DNA from: Rhynchopus sp. YZ270_cl-10
Taxonomy: Eukaryota; Euglenozoa; Diplonemea; Diplonemida; Diplonemidae
DNA length: 64,000 nt
NCBI GenBank assembly: GCA_964035575.1
Contig: OZ037901.1
Location: 62,001 to 126,000 of the forward strand
Reading direction: 5' to 3'
Part shown: positions 31,757 to 42,007 of the stretch, one piece after another
How the letters are laid out: the number at the start of each line of letters is the position of its first letter
Position numbering within the stretch: position 1 is the stretch's first letter
The notes under the pieces: generated by a model
Seen by the model: only the letters and a program-made list of their open reading frames with translations
What the model was told of the DNA's origin: nothing
The model's database searches: none
Position numbers and translations under genes: made by a program

Positions 31757-34053
31757 TCAAAGCTTTGCCTGGAGCCTTGCCTGCATGGGGCGGATGGTCC
31801 CTTCGTTGTACGCCTTGAGGAGGGCGTTCAGTTTCACAAGGCGTTCTTGGAGGCGTCGGCCAAAGTCGGTTTCGGCATTGCGAATCCGTTTTGTGTTGTG
31901 ACTGACTGGGATGGTGCGGGCATGGTTGTCGTCATGCGAAGTGACTGCAGCCTCCCTCCCGCGGAACGCCTTATGTTCCGACAGCATCAGACCGTAGCTG
32001 TTGGAAATCAAGGTGTACCCAGCGATCCCTGTCTCCTTTTGGTAGGCCGCAGAAAAGCCGCCGTCAATGACAATAAGCTTGCCATCAGCTTTGATGGGGC
32101 TTTCACCCTTTGCAACACGGACCGGGGTGTGTCCGTTGATGACCACGCCCACCTCAGGGCAGCACCCGAAGTCTGCCAACACAACCTTTGCAACCTTTGA
32201 GTCGTGACGCATCTTGAGGTATGGGTCCTTCGGCTCGGCGTGCGTCCGCTTGTCCTCAATGAAGTAGCGCTCGAAGGTCGTCATCCGGTCCTTCCCGAAG
32301 AGCGGGGATTTGGGTCCCGTCCATAGGTAGTACAGCATGTCCAGGCCGTCCTGGCGTTCTTTTGTTCCTGAGGGGATGTGAATATTGGTGATATGGGGTT
32401 TCTGATGTGTTTTAATGTGGTGGTTGTATTTTGCATACCCTCTGCCTGCGCGATGCCCTGTCTTGCCAACGCGTCTAACGCATCGCAGTAGGCACGGCCA
32501 CTCCGCTTCACACCGTCCGCCATCATAATCTCCTCGAGCACGCCCTCTGAGGTCATAGGAATGCCACCGTGCAGGAGCAGGCGGTTGTTCGACACTGTGT
32601 ACATGCCGCCGTGTGACCAGAGGAGCGCCATGTGTTTTTGCAGCCAGCGTGAGGTCTTGAAAGACCCCATCAGCTGGTCGACGACGGAGCGCTCGAGGGG
32701 GGTGAGCTCCTCGGGGTTTTTGGGGTCGATGGTTGGGAAGAAGGTGTCGTTGAGTTTGTGCACCTTTCCGCCGATGGTGATGATCCCCTTCTTGGTGTCT
32801 AGGTTGTGGAGGATGAGACGGTCGTCCATGTTGTACTCAGGGTGGCGACGGATGAACTGCGCCTCCAGCTTGAATTGGATGATCGCAATCGCCTTCTGCA
32901 TCTTCGCGAAGAGGATGTTGTCCTGCTCGGTGCGCACCTTTTCTTTTGACTTCTTCGCTTTGAAGATCTTTGCCGCAAGCTTGTCGTTGTCGTAGTAGTG
33001 AAGGGCAAGCTGCGACAGAGGGAACAGCGCAATGCCGTACGCATCCTCTAGGGTAATGGTGTTTGAGTACCGCAGGGCAATGCGGATGGTGGCACACATG
33101 GAGACCTCGGAGCCTGCTGCCGCACCCATCCAGAGCATGTCGTGGTTGCCCCACTGAATGTCCACGGAGTGGTAGTTGCACAGCTTCTCCATGATGTTGT
33201 GCGCCTCTGGACCACGGTCGTAGATGTCCCCCACAATGTGTAGGTGGTACACCGCAAGCCTGCAGATCAGGTCGCATACGTCTGTCACTACCCCTTCCCC
33301 CATCCCGGTGCGCACAATGTTCGCGACCACAGTGTTGTAGTAGTGTTCTTTGTTGCTTTCCATGCGGCCCTGCGTCCATTCGCCTGCGTTGGGGCTGATT
33401 TCGTAGTGCAAAAGCTCGCGGATCATGTGTTCGTGTGCAGGGGGGATGGCGCGCTTGACGTACTTTGCGGTGTACTTCGAGGCAACGCTCTGGAGGACCG
33501 CAGTCAGGCTGCAGAGCTGCTTGCGGAGGAACACCTCGTACGCGGTGCGGTCCTTGTGGACGATGGTCTCGGCACGGTACAGCGCCTCCTTTGGATAGTA
33601 GATGAGAGCCGCAAGGTCGTTCTGCTCGACCTCGCTCATGCCCTGTGCATCGTCTGCGCTGCTAAAGATCTCCCCAATGTGTCTCTTGATCACCCCAGAG
33701 CAAGACCGCAAGACATGGTTGAACGCTGCAAACTCGCCGTGGATGTCGGACATAAAATGCTCTGTCCCCTTCGGCAGCGACAGAATCGTTTCCAAATTGA
33801 TGATTTCGGTCGCGGTGCTCTGTTGTAGTTTATTAAATTCACAAAACCAATCAAGAAAAACCCCCTCTGAGACGTGCGAAGCTCAACCCCGCGGGGCAAG
33901 AAAAGAAGAAGTTGCTTCGCCATTTTTGGTAAGATAAAACACCTCTCTGGCATATAGGTTCCCAGGGGGGGACCTGGCAGGGGGGTAGGTGTGGCATACC
34001 TCCTTGGTCGGGTAGAGCTCGCTGAGGAGCGCGAGCTCCTCGCTTGTCGCCAT
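31757..34053 (-). CDS. fbp: Class III (Firmicutes-type) fructose-1,6-bisphosphatase, 3 exons
   Basis: Exons are 34053-34000, 33819-32439 and 32367-31757 (TGA). Introns of 180 and 71 nt both start GTATGC and end ACAACAG and CCCTCAG, with matching phases. The 681-aa product is close to the roughly 670 aa of bacterial class III FBPases, and similarity is end to end as I recall the Bacillus enzyme. Metallophosphatase motifs are in order: SDIHGEF near 42, GDIYDRGP near 215, WGNHD near 241, then HGG and NGHTP. Other family blocks include LPKGTEHF, MTTFERYF, IDGGFS and TGIAGYTL. It should hydrolyse fructose 1,6-bisphosphate to fructose 6-phosphate in gluconeogenesis. No targeting peptide is obvious at the short N-terminus (MATSEELALLSELYPTKE). 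The family is known mainly from bacteria, so transfer followed by intron gain is likely. The upstream side is GGGAGA satellite. Confidence 0.96.
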
Positions 34054-34127
34054 TGTGTGTGTTATGTGCTGTTGGCAGCTTTGTGTCCCTTTGTTGTGGC
34101 GTGTGAGGGGAGGGAGGGAGAGTGCAA

Positions 34128-34198
34128 GAGAGGGAGAGGGAGAGGGAGAGGGAGAGGGAGAGGGAGAGGGAGAGGGAGAGGGAGAGGGAGAGGGGGAG
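34128..34198. repeat. GGGAGA satellite array 1
   Basis: About 12 hexamer units begin roughly 75 bp upstream of the FBPase start codon and are nearly perfect. Confidence 0.95.
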
Positions 34199-34563
34199 AT
34201 CTGAGATAGATAGAGAGTACCTAAAAGACCCGCGAAGGGCGAACAGCAATGATGAAAACGGAGAGGAGGGAAGGGGGATACTTTTATCTCGAAATAGGCG
34301 CTACGATGAGGGGGGCGAATGTGGAAGCCGAAACAACCCAAAACAAATTCCAACAAAAAATCTGATGAAGATGGTGTGGTGATTTGGTGAGGGTAGAGAC
34401 TGAAACATAAACGGACCCCGGCCAACCAGGACAAAGCCTGAGGAAAATCAAATAAATATTCTGCCAAATAGCAGTGTGCGTGCCATGTCAAATCAAAAGG
34501 ACGGTAGTCTCTATCAAAGATCTCCCAACACGCAGCGAAGCTGCTCCGCTAAAGCGTGTTTCA
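34199..34563. repeat. 365-bp macrosatellite unit, copy 1
   Basis: This unit runs from AGATCTGAGATAGATAGAG to CTAAAGCGTGTTTCAGAG. It recurs almost without change at 34826 and 35334, each time between GGGAGA arrays. No coding content is credible. A degenerate relative of its last 45 bp (CGCAGC.AAGCTGCTC) precedes the array at 36078. Confidence 0.9.
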
Positions 34564-34825
34564 GAGAGGGAGAGGGAGAGGGAGAGGGAGGGAGAGGGAG
34601 AGGGAGAGGGAGAGGGAGGGAGAGGGAGAGGGAGAGGGAGAGGGAGAGGGAGAGGGAGAGGGAGAGGGAGAGGGAGAGGGAGAGGGAGAGGGAGAGGGAG
34701 AGGGAGAGGGAGACAGAGAGGGAGAGGGAGAGGGAGAGGGAGAGGGAGGGAGAGGGAGAGGGAGAGGGAGAGGGAGAGGGAGAGGGAGAGGGAGAGGGAG
34801 AGGGAGAGGGAGAGGGAGAGGGAGA
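34564..34825. repeat. GGGAGA satellite array 2
   Basis: The longest array, about 43 units, with a few GGGAGGGA and one GACAGA variant. The variants would allow alignment of unequal crossover events. Confidence 0.95.
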
Positions 34826-35188
34826 TCTGAGATAGATAGAGAGTACCTAAAAGACCCGCGAAGGGCGAACAGCAATGATGAAAACGGAGAGGAGGGAAGG
34901 GGGATACTTTTATCTCGAAATAGGCGCTACGATGAGGGGGGCGAATGTGGAAGCCGAAACAACCCAAAACAAATTCCAACAAAAAATCTGATGAAGATGG
35001 TGTGGTGATTTGGTGAGGGTAGAGACTGAAACATAAACGGACCCCGGCCAACCAGGACAAAGCCTGAGGAAAATCAAATAAATATTCTGCCAAATAGCAG
35101 TGTGCGTGCCATGTCAAATCAAAAGGACGGTAGTCTCTATCAAAGATCTCCCAACACGCAGCGAAGCTGCTCCGCTAAAGCGTGTTTC
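34826..35188. repeat. 365-bp macrosatellite unit, copy 2
   Basis: Indistinguishable by eye from copy 1 over its whole length. Confidence 0.9.
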
Positions 35189-35333
35189 AGAGGGAGAGGG
35201 AGAGGGAGAGGGAGAGGGAGAGGGAGAGGGAGAGGGAGAGGGAGAGGGAGAGGGAGAGGGAGAGGGAGAGGGAGAGGGAGAGGGAGAGGGAGAGGGAGAG
35301 GGAGAGGGAGAGGGAGAGGGAGAGGGAGGGAGA
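35189..35333. repeat. GGGAGA satellite array 3
   Basis: About 24 units, ending in a GGGAGGGAGATCT junction. Confidence 0.95.
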
Positions 35334-35697
35334 TCTGAGATAGATAGAGAGTACCTAAAAGACCCGCGAAGGGCGAACAGCAATGATGAAAACGGAGAGG
35401 AGGGAAGGGGGATACTTTTATCTCGAAATAGGCGCTACGATGAGGGGGGCGAATGTGGAAGCCGAAACAACCCAAAACAAATTCCAACAAAAAATCTGAT
35501 GAAGATGGTGTGGTGATTTGGTGAGGGTAGAGACTGAAACATAAACGGACCCCGGCCAACCAGGACAAAGCCTGAGGAAAATCAAATAAATATTCTGCCA
35601 AATAGCAGTGTGCGTGCCATGTCAAATCAAAAGGACGGTAGTCTCTATCAAAGATCTCCCAACACGCAGCGAAGCTGCTCCGCTAAAGCGTGTTTCA
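35334..35697. repeat. 365-bp macrosatellite unit, copy 3
   Basis: Same sequence as copies 1 and 2. It is followed by a short fourth array and then by unrelated sequence. Confidence 0.9.
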
Positions 35698-35752
35698 GAG
35701 GGAGAGGGAGAGGGAGAGGGAGAGGGAGAGGGAGAGGGAGAGGGAGAGGGGG
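35698..35752. repeat. GGGAGA satellite array 4
   Basis: About nine units, ending at GGGGTCC, where the macrosatellite stops. Confidence 0.9.
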
Positions 35753-36077
35753 GTCCGGAAAGATAAAAAGACCAGTCTTTATTCTTTGCTCAAAGTCAAA
35801 CAAGTATGTGTTGAAGAGAAAAAGCCCCCCCCCCTAACCAAAAACAAACCCGATGTGAAGTAAAACGTACGGGGGAGGAGAAACACACCGACTAGGGAAT
35901 CAAAAATTGAAAATCCTGATGAAGGAGGTGTTGTTTATTCCCGGTCCCCTTCCAACCTTACCGTAAGTAAGTGGTAGAAAATATCAAAAAGTGAGAGGAA
36001 TTGTCGCTATTATTTTTATGTCTTTTTATCCGAACCCCCCAATCCGCAGCAAAGCTGCTCAAACAAGTTTGATTGTG

Positions 36078-36222
36078 AGGAGAGGGAGAGGGAGAGGGAG
36101 AGGGAGAGGGAGAGGGAGAGGGAGAGGGAGAGGGAGAGGGAGAGGGAGAGGGAGAGGGAGAGGGAGAGGGAGAGGGAGAGGGAGAGGGAGAGGGAGAGGG
36201 AGAGGGAGAGGGAGAGGGAGGG
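36078..36222. repeat. GGGAGA satellite array 5
   Basis: About 24 units, preceded by a diverged copy of the macrosatellite tail. It is probably an older outlying member. Confidence 0.95.
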
Positions 36223-36730
36223 AGCAGATAAAGCAAAAAATGGCCTCTTTTTTAAATTGTTATATTGTATCGTGTGCACCCTCACCCAAAGCAAAAGGCA
36301 GTGTTCATAATAGAACTGGACAGACTATTGCAGTGTCCACGTGCACATGTCATGTCTTTCCTTTCGAGGGTGTGTGTGTTCTTATTGTTTACGTGTAGTT
36401 TGAAAAAACTGAGTTTTTGTTTCTTGATAAAGGGTGTAAGTGCTGTGGCCTGCTGGGGCCTTGTTGTGTGAATGTGCAGAGTACAGCCCTTTGGTTTGTG
36501 TGTCCCTCCCCCCCAGCTAACCGTCGGAAGACCTTAGCGTGTTAACATTTGTAACCCGAATCAAAAAAAGGTTTTGAGAAAATTGAAAATTGAAAGTGTG
36601 CTGTGGAAAAAAATCGAAGAAAAGTTTTTTGGCCCGACAGCTGCCTTTTTGTTACCTATTGTCATGACAATTTGTATACTTGCCACACAAGCTGTCCACA
36701 GTCTCTTTGAAGTAAGAGTCACTATAAGGT

Positions 36731-36773
36731 TTGGTAAGATGAACCTGAGCTTCTTGCGCTGAGTCACCTGTAA
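36731..36773 (+). repeat. Family B hairpin copy
   Basis: TTGGTAAGATGAACCTGAGC, loop TTCTTGC, then GCTGAGTCACCTGTAAA. The inner stem CTGAGC/GCTGAG departs from the usual CTAAGC/GCTTAG. Confidence 0.6.
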
Positions 36774-36795
36774 AATAAAAAAAAACTGTATCTGT

Positions 36796-36827
36796 TGATG
36801 CAGGCACCTCCGACTGACCTACTGTAC
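36796..36827 (+). repeat. Family G repeat
   Basis: GATGCAGGCACCTCCGACTG then ACCTACTGTAC. A second copy at 58192 differs at one or two bases. Confidence 0.6.
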
Positions 36828-37366
36828 GATGCCAGCCATCCGGATGAAAGTATAAAGTACCCTGCGGCCTACAGCAGTAGATGTAAAAAGGAAACCTAAA
36901 GAAGAGAAGCTGAAAGTGCAAACGCCTAAAAAATAAACTAAAAAAAAGCACGCGCTTTTTCGAAGAAAAAAACAAAACAATGCGGAAACTGTCCTTAGGA
37001 AGAGACCAGAAGAACAGTACTTTCCAAGAAAAAAATGGTACACTCTTTTTGTTCGTGTCGACAATGGTGTAGGTAAAGTCTTGTACACAGCGTGTCCCGA
37101 AGGCATTATGCTTAGACAAACGCAGACCCTTTTTTTTCCTTTGGAGTGCCGAAAGATAAACGCCAGTAAAAAATATCAGAGTTTTTTTTTTGGACTTTTT
37201 GATCAAAAAATGGTGAGCGAAATTGGGTCCCCAATCATAGGAAAATATAGCAATTTATTTTACTTTTTTTTGCAAAATCCTTTAAAATCTCGGAATTTCC
37301 CCCAAACATTACCCAGAAGGGGAAAATCTGGGTTTTTTTCCCACCATTTCTCTCTCCCTCTCTTTC

Positions 37367-39541
37367 TCACCTCTTCGCCAATGCCAACATAATCAAAGCG
37401 AACTCATCGAAGGTGATTTTGTTGTCTTCCAGGATTTTGTAGCGTTTCAGAATCACCTCAATCTCTTGGTCGGCTTGGTAGAGCCCGAAGTTCTGGAAGT
37501 TTGTGTAGATCTGGCGGAACTCCCTGTAGTCGAGGAAGCCGGTTCCGTCGACGTCAAGCTCTTGGAACTTCCTGCGGAGGGCTTCTTCTGTTATGGGAAG
37601 CCCGCCAATGTTTTTGTCGAGACTTTGCAGGCTGTAGGGCGACTTCTTGCGTGCACGGAGGAGCGGTAGACGGAACATATTCTCAACACCATGCGACGAT
37701 CTGTAGTTCTCCGCACTCAGCTCTGGGTTGCTTTGGAACACCGGTAGTGGGGTGGTGTTCATGAGGGTGTCGCAATGGCATTCGTTTGACATCCGCCCCT
37801 TTCCGTATCCAGGGTACAGCGGATGGAGAAGCGAGCCTGGCTGTGGAATGAGGGGTGGTACAGAGGAGTCCTCTACCAGGTCTTCGTCTTCGTCTTCCAC
37901 GGATTTTTGTGGTTCGTCCCCGTAGACTTTGGGTGGGGGGATGGCAGGGGCCCAGGCAGGGCGGAAGAGGGTGGTGTTGCCTACGTCGGCGAAAACCTTG
38001 CCGCGAACGCTGTCGCGGAGTTTTTCGTCGCTGACAATGAGTTTGCCTCCGTCCGCCCCTTTGCCGTCTATGGTGACGTCGACCTTAGGGAGGCCCGCAA
38101 CACCGCAGGCTTCCATTGCGATTTGGAGGGTGAAGAGGCCGCCTGGGTAGCTGTCGCCTACTTGGTTGCCGCTGAGGTTGACCTGGACCAATTCGTTGTT
38201 GTTGCTGTACAGTGAGCACAGCGCGCGGAGGACGCGGGCGGTGGAGCGGATCCGGTTGTTGCTGAGGTCCAGCTCTGTGAGGCGGCGCATCCCTGAGAGG
38301 ACGTCGCAGAGGATGAGACAGCCGTCGTTGGTGATCTCATTGCCACTTAAATCAAGACACCGAATTGCGAGGTTCTGCCTCAGGGCATGACACAGATGCA
38401 CCACACCATCATCCTGGATTAACGTTTCCCCTAAATTAAATGAATCCACCGTAGTACTAGAAGCAAGCTGAGCAGCAAGCTGTTTCATCCCAGACGGCCC
38501 AATCAGGTTGCCGTCCAGCTGCAGGGTCTGCAAACATGGCGCTATGTTCAGAAGGTCGCAGACCGCTTCCACCCCATCCTCTGTCAGCCCTACGGAGGAC
38601 ATATCCAGGTAGCGTAGCGTCTTTCCACGCAGGCCTTTGCACAATGCTGCGACACCTTCGTTTTTGAGAACGTTAAACCCCACATTGATGGACAACAGTG
38701 AAGGGGAGAGAAGAGCGCTCGCAAATGCTTCGGCGGTTTTGGCATCCATGCATACCCCTTCGAGGCCTAGGTCGCGCAGTGAGGTGTTGCTGTTGCAGAT
38801 CTCTGCGAGGCCGACGACCGACGGCCCCAGGCGGTTTTTGCTCAGATGGATCGCAGAGATGGTGTTGTTGTGCGCCAACGCGTTGATCAGGGCAAGACCT
38901 CCTTCGGGATTGATGTCATTGTCTCCGACGTTGAGATACGTCAAAGAAGTGTTCACAGAGATTCCCTGCGCAAGACAGACTGCGCCAGCCTCACGGAGGC
39001 GGTTGGATGAGAGCGACAGAGACTTCACCTTCTTCGTTTGCGTCAACGCAGCCGCCAACGCTGCGGCACCTGGTTTTCCGATACGGTTCCCGTCTAGCGT
39101 AATGGAGCGGACTTCACCGCATTTCTTTTCTTGTGTGACCTCTGGCTGTTCTTCCATGAAGTGTGCTACCGCCAAGGCACCGTAGTCGCCAATAGAGCAA
39201 TGTGATAGATCAATGATTTCGAGCGCCTGGTTCATGCACAGTGCATCGCAAATCGCCTTGCATCCACTATCCCCCAGGTTGTTCCTGGAGAGGCCCAGAT
39301 AGCGTAACGTATGGTTTACATAGAGGGCCTCCGCAATCGCAAAGGCTCCAGCTTCGTTAACGTGACAGCGGGTTAGCTCAAGGCTGGTTAGAGACCAGTT
39401 CTCAACAAGGCCCTTCCCGATGTCGACGACGTCGTCTGATGTAACGTTAATCCCCTGCAAACAAGGGGACAAAGCCATCACGGTTGAGTCCGTCAATCCA
39501 AACCTCTCAAGGTATTCGCTGCCATTGTCTGCGTCAGGCAT
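37367..39541 (-). CDS. Leucine-rich-repeat protein with C-terminal EF-hand pair, 724 aa
   Basis: One open frame from ATG at 39541 to TGA, without introns. Residues 1-480 are ribonuclease-inhibitor-type LRRs of about 28 residues (patterns such as LR.LGLSRNNLGDSGCKAI and LTELDLSNNRI). They form a curved protein-binding scaffold. A linker rich in Pro and acidic residues follows (about 520-640). The C-terminus has one canonical EF-hand loop (DVDGTGFLDYRE, near 663) and a second, degenerate one (KILEDNKITFDE). This suggests calcium-tuned protein binding, possibly at the cytoskeleton or flagellum; the location is inference. No signal peptide or membrane segment is seen. A 60-bp fragment of this gene is found at 41592, between the two neighbouring duplicated genes. 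Confidence 0.92.
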   Translation of the reverse strand: MPDADNGSEYLERFGLTDSTVMALSPCLQGINVTSDDVVDIGKGLVENWSLTSLELTRCHVNEAGAFAIAEALYVNHTLRYLGLSRNNLGDSGCKAICDALCMNQALEIIDLSHCSIGDYGALAVAHFMEEQPEVTQEKKCGEVRSITLDGNRIGKPGAAALAAALTQTKKVKSLSLSSNRLREAGAVCLAQGISVNTSLTYLNVGDNDINPEGGLALINALAHNNTISAIHLSKNRLGPSVVGLAEICNSNTSLRDLGLEGVCMDAKTAEAFASALLSPSLLSINVGFNVLKNEGVAALCKGLRGKTLRYLDMSSVGLTEDGVEAVCDLLNIAPCLQTLQLDGNLIGPSGMKQLAAQLASSTTVDSFNLGETLIQDDGVVHLCHALRQNLAIRCLDLSGNEITNDGCLILCDVLSGMRRLTELDLSNNRIRSTARVLRALCSLYSNNNELVQVNLSGNQVGDSYPGGLFTLQIAMEACGVAGLPKVDVTIDGKGADGGKLIVSDEKLRDSVRGKVFADVGNTTLFRPAWAPAIPPPKVYGDEPQKSVEDEDEDLVEDSSVPPLIPQPGSLLHPLYPGYGKGRMSNECHCDTLMNTTPLPVFQSNPELSAENYRSSHGVENMFRLPLLRARKKSPYSLQSLDKNIGGLPITEEALRRKFQELDVDGTGFLDYREFRQIYTNFQNFGLYQADQEIEVILKRYKILEDNKITFDEFALIMLALAKR

Positions 39542-40057
39542 TTTGGGAGAATGAAGGCTTTTTTTGAAAATATCTGAAAGGAGGTGTGTGTGTCGATCAC
39601 GACTAAAGATAACCTTTTTGAAAGATGTGCTGGTTATTGGTCAAGACAGCCTTTACAAAGCAGGACACCCCTCATCACGACCTGGATGAGAAATATACAC
39701 TACTGTGCACACAAACACAACACATTCGCGATGGGGAAAGTATCAGGGGGGAAATGCTTATCCGACATCATCAGGCTTGCTGATTGTTGTCTTCGAAAGG
39801 CACAATAAAGAACACAACGTTTCTATCCTGCGGCTCAGGTTAGCAAGAGGGAGCCGGCAGACACCAGGGCAAAGTCAACAGGATGCTGCAGAACACAACA
39901 ATGTGTGTCTCGCATATGCTGCCAACTGAACAAGGTGTGGGCAGGATAGAGTGTATAGAGTTGAGTAAAGTGATCACGACTGACACTCTGCTGAATCTAA
40001 AAAGGGGGCAAAAGGACAAAATTAGACACAAACACCTTCTGCCTGATGGGAGGCACT
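39542..40057. other. Spacer, duplicated downstream of the second Ubl gene
   Basis: No gene seen. From about 39732 onward it is near-identical to 41694-42007, so this spacer was part of the duplicated segment. The open frame here encoding a His run is antisense to the Gly run of the neighbouring gene. Confidence 0.6.
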
Positions 40058-41422
40058 CTACTGCTGCCTTCTGCACCTCTGGGCAGCTCTGCTCATTTGC
40101 TGTGCTATGCGTGCCTTGCGCTGTGCACGGACCACTGCGGGTACCTTGCGCCAACCACCACCACCACCACCACCACCCAGACAGAACCTTCTCCCAGTAC
40201 ACCTCTCCTCATCCAAACAGGTGATGCAGCGGCAACCTGGGTCGCAGGGTTCCTCGCATAGCGGTCCTTCGCTGTTGCCATGGAAGACACTGTTCACACG
40301 GCTTGCACCGATCACAGAGGGGGGTTGTGTGGGGCGATTCTGCTGCCGCTGTCTGCACTCATTGAGGCGGTTGATCTCGAGGATGCGTCTTGGGATACGC
40401 TCATCTGAACAGTACTCTCCAATGCACTGCAGGGCAGCAAGGTTTGTACCACTGAGGGCACATGCAAGTGCATTACCCCAAAAGGTTGTGTCGGACAACA
40501 TTCCGTACCAAGACGCATCCTTGTCTCCGTCAGGGTGGGCACGTTCGTACCATGATGCATGAAGGCTTTGCACGAAATCAAGACGGTCGCTCAGCTTTAT
40601 TCTGTACCATCCATAAATGCAAGGGCCTGCAAGGAAGATGTCTGGAGAGACGTCGCAGGACTGAAGAAATGTTTTGTAATCGGTATGCACACCGCAAATG
40701 ACACCAGGGGTGATCACCGCACCCAGTCTCATGAGAAGTTGGCAGAACTCTGGGTGTGCAGGGCTCTGTGATGTCAAATCCTGAAAGGCTGTCTGTACGC
40801 GCTCGGTGTGGTCCACCACCACACCCTGCTCTCTGCAGTGTCTCAAAATACGAAGCACGCAAAGAACCTGTCCTGCTCTATCAGTACTACCACTCGGATG
40901 GTACACGTAACGGTTCCGTAAAGCTTCTGTAATTTCACGTGTAGAAAATTCAAACCCATCGAGCATCACATCCACGCAACGATGCGCTACGACTTCCACT
41001 GCCATCTGCAGGGTCACCCCTTCACCCACATCCAGCTTGCTGCGGAGGAGCAGGTCGAGCTGGTCTGGGTTGTCGTTTTCGAGGATGCGTTCCACATGGT
41101 AGTCAAATGGGTTTGACGGATAGTAGTCGGAGACAGGCACTGGAGTGGCAACATCGATGCCGTGCTCATGAAGGAGAACGTCGCGTGCCAGGACAGAGTC
41201 CTCCTTCCAGCAGTCCCCCTCAACAACGCTGCCCGCATCAAGCAGCACGTCGCAGAGGCGTGCCTCGTCGTCAGCTAAAAGCATGCCGTCCGCACGCAGA
41301 CGCATGTGGCGCACGTCCACCCCTGCCTCGTCAGCCACCACACCACGCAACACCCCGACACTCCCGTCGCTCGCCACCTCCACAGAGAGGTCGCTTCCGA
41401 GTAGGCGGATGTTGATGTCCAT
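40058..41422 (-). CDS. Ubiquitin-like-domain protein, tandem copy 1, 454 aa
   Basis: A single exon from ATG 41422. Residues 1-72 resemble a ubiquitin-like beta-grasp (MDINIRLLGSDLSVEV, a helix with VADEAGVD, then LRADGMLLADDEARLCD), without a C-terminal Gly-Gly, so it is probably a fixed docking domain rather than a conjugated modifier. Residues 100-370 are predicted to be mostly helical with loosely ankyrin-like pairs (NPDQLDLLLRSKLDVGEG, CVDVMLDGF); I do not recognise a named domain. Residues 385-415 are Cys-rich (CEEPCDPGCRC.TC...C...C) and may bind zinc. A run of eight Gly and a basic tail end the protein. Its closest relative is the adjacent copy 2. Confidence 0.85.
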   Translation of the reverse strand: MDINIRLLGSDLSVEVASDGSVGVLRGVVADEAGVDVRHMRLRADGMLLADDEARLCDVLLDAGSVVEGDCWKEDSVLARDVLLHEHGIDVATPVPVSDYYPSNPFDYHVERILENDNPDQLDLLLRSKLDVGEGVTLQMAVEVVAHRCVDVMLDGFEFSTREITEALRNRYVYHPSGSTDRAGQVLCVLRILRHCREQGVVVDHTERVQTAFQDLTSQSPAHPEFCQLLMRLGAVITPGVICGVHTDYKTFLQSCDVSPDIFLAGPCIYGWYRIKLSDRLDFVQSLHASWYERAHPDGDKDASWYGMLSDTTFWGNALACALSGTNLAALQCIGEYCSDERIPRRILEINRLNECRQRQQNRPTQPPSVIGASRVNSVFHGNSEGPLCEEPCDPGCRCITCLDEERCTGRRFCLGGGGGGGGWRKVPAVVRAQRKARIAQQMSRAAQRCRRQQ

Positions 41423-42007
41423 TGGGAGGAGGAGGGGAGGGGAGAGGGAGGGAATCTGAGTGGTGGGTCTTCGCGAATGGGTTCAACACAAATATGTGGG
41501 AAGGATACTCTTCCCTCGACTGGAAGCAATGTACTTCATGGGGAGTGTCAAAAAAAAAAGAGTAGAAAAACTATCTTTTAAAGAATTTTTCTCGCGGTTT
41601 TGTCATCCATGCATACCCCTTCTAGGCCTAGGTCGTGCAGTGAGGTGTTGACGCAGCCAAATAGGTGTCGAATTCTGTTTGGCGCAAAGTGAGGGGAAAG
41701 TATCAGGGGGGGATGCTTATCCGACATCATCAGGCTTGCTGATCACTGTCTATACTGAAGAACACAACGTTTCTATTCTGCGGCTCAGGTTAGCAAGAGG
41801 GAGCCGGCAGACACCAAGGCAAAGTTAACAGGATGCTGCAGAACACAACAATGTGTGTCTCGCATATGCCGTCAACTGAACAAGGTGTGTGCAGGATAGA
41901 GTGTATAGAGTTGGGTAAAGTGATCACGACTGACACTCTGCTGAATCAAAAAAGGGGGCAAAAGGACAAAATTAGACACAAACACCTTCTGTCTGATGGG
42001 AGGCACT
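41423..42007. other. Duplication junction spacer
   Basis: The first part repeats the upstream region of Ubl copy 2 (43364-43490), then comes a 60-bp LRR-gene relic, then sequence matching 39732-40057. The order records a tandem duplication followed by deletion. Confidence 0.65.
41592..41651 (-). pseudogene. 60-bp relic of the LRR/EF-hand gene
   Basis: The sequence from GGTTTTG.CATCCATGCATA to GCAGTGAGGTGTTG matches the LRR gene at about 38736-38790 with only a few substitutions. The rest of the gene is absent. It marks a former second copy of the LRR gene that was nearly all deleted. Confidence 0.85.

Larger units (their letters stand above)
36223..37366. other. Spacer between satellite and LRR gene
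   Basis: No gene seen. It carries one family B copy (36731), one family G copy (36796) and the 5' half of a family C repeat near 36908. Confidence 0.5.

Noticed and set aside
34128-36222. CRISPR-like regularly spaced repeats
   Set aside because: Arrays are simple hexamer satellites of variable length with 365-bp spacers that are identical to each other, in a eukaryotic context with no cas genes.
34122-36398. Frames open on all strands through the GGGAGA arrays (Gly/Arg/Glu, Pro/Ser/Leu peptides)
   Set aside because: A hexamer repeat without stops keeps every frame open. The flanking 365-bp units contribute no recognisable protein.
39883-40224. Frame with a run of eight histidines (and its twin at 41833)
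   Set aside because: It is antisense to the Gly-run codons of the Ubl genes, which have consistent coding character on the minus strand.
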